A stretch of DNA of 64,000 bases, taken from the NCBI RefSeq assembly GCF_009905545.1, contig NZ_JAAALB010000007.1:62001-126000 (forward strand). The letters are read 5' to 3'. A program made the position numbers and the translations under genes. Numbering within the stretch: the first letter of the stretch is position 1; each line of letters opens with the position of its first letter. This document shows, piece by piece, positions 61,926 to 64,000 of the stretch. This stretch comes from Cellulophaga sp. BC115SP. Its GTDB lineage: Bacteria > Bacteroidota > Bacteroidia > Cytophagales > Spirosomataceae. The notes below the pieces were generated by a model. That model was not told where the DNA came from, ran no database searches, and worked only from the letters and a program-made list of their open reading frames with translations.

Positions 61926-63812
61926 ATGAAATTAGTAAAGTTCCTAGCCTTGGTATTGTGGAGTAGTCCTCTTGTTTTTTCCCAACAAATTATCCCAGAA
62001 CCTGTAGCCCAACAAAAAGCACTTGGCGAGTTTGTCCTTACGGCTGATACGCGTATTCATATACCCAAAGGAAATGCGGAAGTACGAAAGATTGCCGAGT
62101 TTTTGGCAATGACTTTGGCTATTCCTACAGGGGTAAAATTACCTGTATTGGAGACACCCAAAATAGGAAAACATATCAATTTTAAGCTGGAAAGTACACC
62201 TTTCAAAGTCGTTGGACAGGAGGAGGGATATTCTTTGGATATAACGCCTAAACATATCGATATCAAAGCACAAACACCTGCGGGCTTGTTTTATGGCGTT
62301 CAATCTTTGATTCAGCTTTTTCCTAAACAAGTTGAAGGTAAAAAGTACCAAAGAATGGTTTGGAAAATCCCAGCGAGTAGTGTCATCGATTATCCTCGTT
62401 ATGCGTGGCGTGGCATTATGTTGGACGTAAGTCGCCATTTTTTCCCGAAGGAATATATCAAAAGTTTTATCGACCAACTGGCACGTTATAAGTTCAATAC
62501 CTTTCATTGGCATTTGACTGACGATCAAGGCTGGCGAATCGAAATAAAATCTTACCCAAAACTCACCAGCATAGGAGCTTGGCGAGTGCCACGTGTGGGT
62601 AATTGGTGGGAAAGAGAATTGCCTCAAGAAGGCGAGAAACCTACTTATGGAGGATTTTATACCCAAGAAGACATTAAGGAAATTGTGGCGTATGCCCAAT
62701 CAAAGTATATACAAATTTTACCAGAAATCGATGTGCCAGGGCATAGTTTGGCAATTCTGACGGCTTATCCAGAATTGTCATGTGCAGGAGGCAATAAGTT
62801 TCAGGTGAATGCAGGATGGAAGTTTTACCGAGATGTAGAAAACTCACTTTGCCCATCAAACGAAAAGGTATATGAGTTTCTAGACAAAGTCTTTGGCGAA
62901 GTAGCCGAGCTTTTTCCACACCCCTATATCCATATTGGTGGCGATGAATGTTATAAAGGATACTGGGAAAAAAGTGCCGAATGTCAAGCTTTGATGAAAA
63001 GAGAGGGTTTGAAAAATACGGTTGAATTACAAAGTTATTTTGTCAAAAGAGTCGAAAAAATCCTATCGAGCAAAGGGAAGAAACTCATAGGCTGGGACGA
63101 AATTTTGGAAGGCGGCTTAGCGCCAGAAGCTACCGTAATGTCTTGGCGGGGCGATAAAGGTGGGATAGAGGCTGCCAAACAAAATCATGCGGTAGTAATG
63201 ACGCCCAATACTTTTGCCTATTTGGATTTGTACCAAGGTGAGCCAACAGCAGAACCGATGACCTATGATTTATTACGCTTGAAGAGAGTGTATAATTTTG
63301 AGCCAACACCTGCAGGAGTGAGTTCTTCCTTGATTTTGGGTGGACAAGGGAATCTTTGGACGGAGTCTATTCCTAATTCTCGCCATGTTGAATATATGAT
63401 GTATCCACGAGCATGGGCTTTGTCGGAGGTATTATGGAGTAAGAAAGAAAAGCGAAATTGGGATTATTTTATTACCAAAATGGAAAACCAATTTTTGAGA
63501 ATGGACGAAGCTTCTATCAACTATTCACGTAGTGTATATGACCCGCTGGTTAGAACGATGAAGGAAGGTACAAATCTCAAAATCGAGATGCTTTCAGAAA
63601 TTAAAGGCTTGGATTTGTATTATACTTTTGATGGGACAAACCCCGATGCTTTTTCTCCAAAATATCAAAGCAAATTGGATATTCCTAAAAATGCTTCTTT
63701 CTTGAAAATTCAAAGCTATAGAGGAGGCAAACCAATCGGGCAACGATTAAGTATCCCTGTAAAGTCGTTATATGACCGTGCTGGGCGCTATAATGCTGAT
63801 TTTGGGTTTTAA
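61926..63812 (+). CDS. Beta-N-acetylhexosaminidase, glycoside hydrolase family 20
   Basis: A 628-residue secreted enzyme. I chose the ATG at 61926, which starts a signal peptide (MKLVKFLALVLWSSPLVFSQ); a TTG three codons upstream is also open. The N-terminal alpha/beta domain is followed by a TIM barrel with RGIMLDVSRHFFP, FHWHLTDDQGWRIEI and the catalytic pair Asp340-Glu341 in HIGGDECYKGYW. GH20 enzymes use substrate-assisted catalysis to remove terminal GlcNAc or GalNAc from chitin, peptidoglycan or glycoprotein chains. A C-terminal chitobiase-like domain (YYTFDGTNPD) ends the protein. Confidence 0.94.
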   Translation: MKLVKFLALVLWSSPLVFSQQIIPEPVAQQKALGEFVLTADTRIHIPKGNAEVRKIAEFLAMTLAIPTGVKLPVLETPKIGKHINFKLESTPFKVVGQEEGYSLDITPKHIDIKAQTPAGLFYGVQSLIQLFPKQVEGKKYQRMVWKIPASSVIDYPRYAWRGIMLDVSRHFFPKEYIKSFIDQLARYKFNTFHWHLTDDQGWRIEIKSYPKLTSIGAWRVPRVGNWWERELPQEGEKPTYGGFYTQEDIKEIVAYAQSKYIQILPEIDVPGHSLAILTAYPELSCAGGNKFQVNAGWKFYRDVENSLCPSNEKVYEFLDKVFGEVAELFPHPYIHIGGDECYKGYWEKSAECQALMKREGLKNTVELQSYFVKRVEKILSSKGKKLIGWDEILEGGLAPEATVMSWRGDKGGIEAAKQNHAVVMTPNTFAYLDLYQGEPTAEPMTYDLLRLKRVYNFEPTPAGVSSSLILGGQGNLWTESIPNSRHVEYMMYPRAWALSEVLWSKKEKRNWDYFITKMENQFLRMDEASINYSRSVYDPLVRTMKEGTNLKIEMLSEIKGLDLYYTFDGTNPDAFSPKYQSKLDIPKNASFLKIQSYRGGKPIGQRLSIPVKSLYDRAGRYNADFGF

Positions 63813-63833
63813 TAAAGGATGGGAATCCTTTGC

Positions 63834-63869
63834 AAAAAAGGTGCTGGATGAGAATCCAGCACCTTTTTT
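63834..63869. terminator. Bidirectional terminator after the GH20 gene
   Basis: A perfect 16-bp stem (63834-63849 with 63854-63869), A-run on one side and T-run on the other, with a 4-nt loop. It serves the GH20 gene and the convergent flavoprotein gene. Confidence 0.85.
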
Positions 63870-63877
63870 GCTTTTAT

Positions 63878-64000
63878 TTACAGAAACCGCTTTTTCAAAG
63901 TATCCATAATATGCGTGGCGTGCACACGGGAATTTTCGATAAATAAAGAGTGGGTATTCATACCACCACAAATAACCCCAGCTAAGAATACGTTTGGCAA
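63878..64000 (-). CDS. C-terminal end of a YpdA-like flavoprotein (putative bacillithiol disulfide reductase)
   Basis: The reverse strand enters from the right edge and reads 40 residues to a TAA at 63878-63880: PNVFLAGVICGGMNTHSLF, then IENSRVHATHIMDTLKKRF. This matches the end of the YpdA family of FAD/NADPH thiol reductases, where a VAGV..GGM segment binds FAD and IENSRVHA follows. Only the tail is present, so the call rests on that similarity. Confidence 0.65.
   Translation of the reverse strand: MPNVFLAGVICGGMNTHSLFIENSRVHATHIMDTLKKRFL

Overview
The window is a chromosomal segment of a low-GC member of the Bacteroidota, most likely the order Cytophagales. Evidence: a SusC/SusD pair, a TonB receptor with a DUF4249 lipoprotein, a PorT-like protein beside menG, lipoboxes on many surface proteins, promoters of the TAnnTTTG type, and GG-leader peptides of the Bacteroidota kind. 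No tRNA, rRNA, CRISPR array or transposase was seen.

Layout. 1-2290 (-): 5' part of a two-domain FAD/Fe-S oxidoreductase. 3371-28396 (+): a glycan-uptake region with susC, susD, a small lipoprotein, a second TonB receptor with DUF4249, four paralogous FG-GAP/UnbV lipoproteins and a SusB-like GH97 glucosidase. 28527-32387 (+): a tightly overlapping three-gene module (DUF3696-like ATPase, TOPRIM-like protein, DUF262 protein) that looks like an anti-phage system. 32482-33905 (-): porT-like and menG. 34427-37744 (+): a DoxX-like protein and a 931-residue orphan.

38011-57776 (-): the most interesting part, a 20 kb locus apparently built to make disulfide-containing secreted peptides. It holds three GG-leader peptides with nearly the same leader and four-cysteine cores, a C39 peptidase-ABC exporter with an HlyD partner, a membrane VKOR oxidase carrying a dead C39-like N-terminus and a C-terminal thioredoxin domain, two glycosyltransferases, six TlpA-like thioredoxin proteins and two secreted TonB-C-domain proteins. 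Several gene fragments show that it has grown by duplication. Each of the two inner peptide genes is preceded by a copy of the last ~90-140 bases of the VKOR gene, so tail plus leader forms a repeated block that could let cores be swapped or amplified. A divergent XRE regulator (58024-58224) and a perfect 37-bp palindrome lie at the upstream end. The gene set recalls glycocin loci such as sublancin (GG peptide, peptidase-ABC exporter, GT2 glycosyltransferase, thiol oxidoreductases), but in a Gram-negative setting and with a large TlpA family.

58417-64000: housekeeping and glycan genes, namely an acyl-CoA dehydrogenase, a DUF1684 protein, riboflavin synthase, a GH20 hexosaminidase and the 3' end of a YpdA-like flavoprotein. 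Many intergenic gaps hold degenerate short-word repeats and perfect hairpins.
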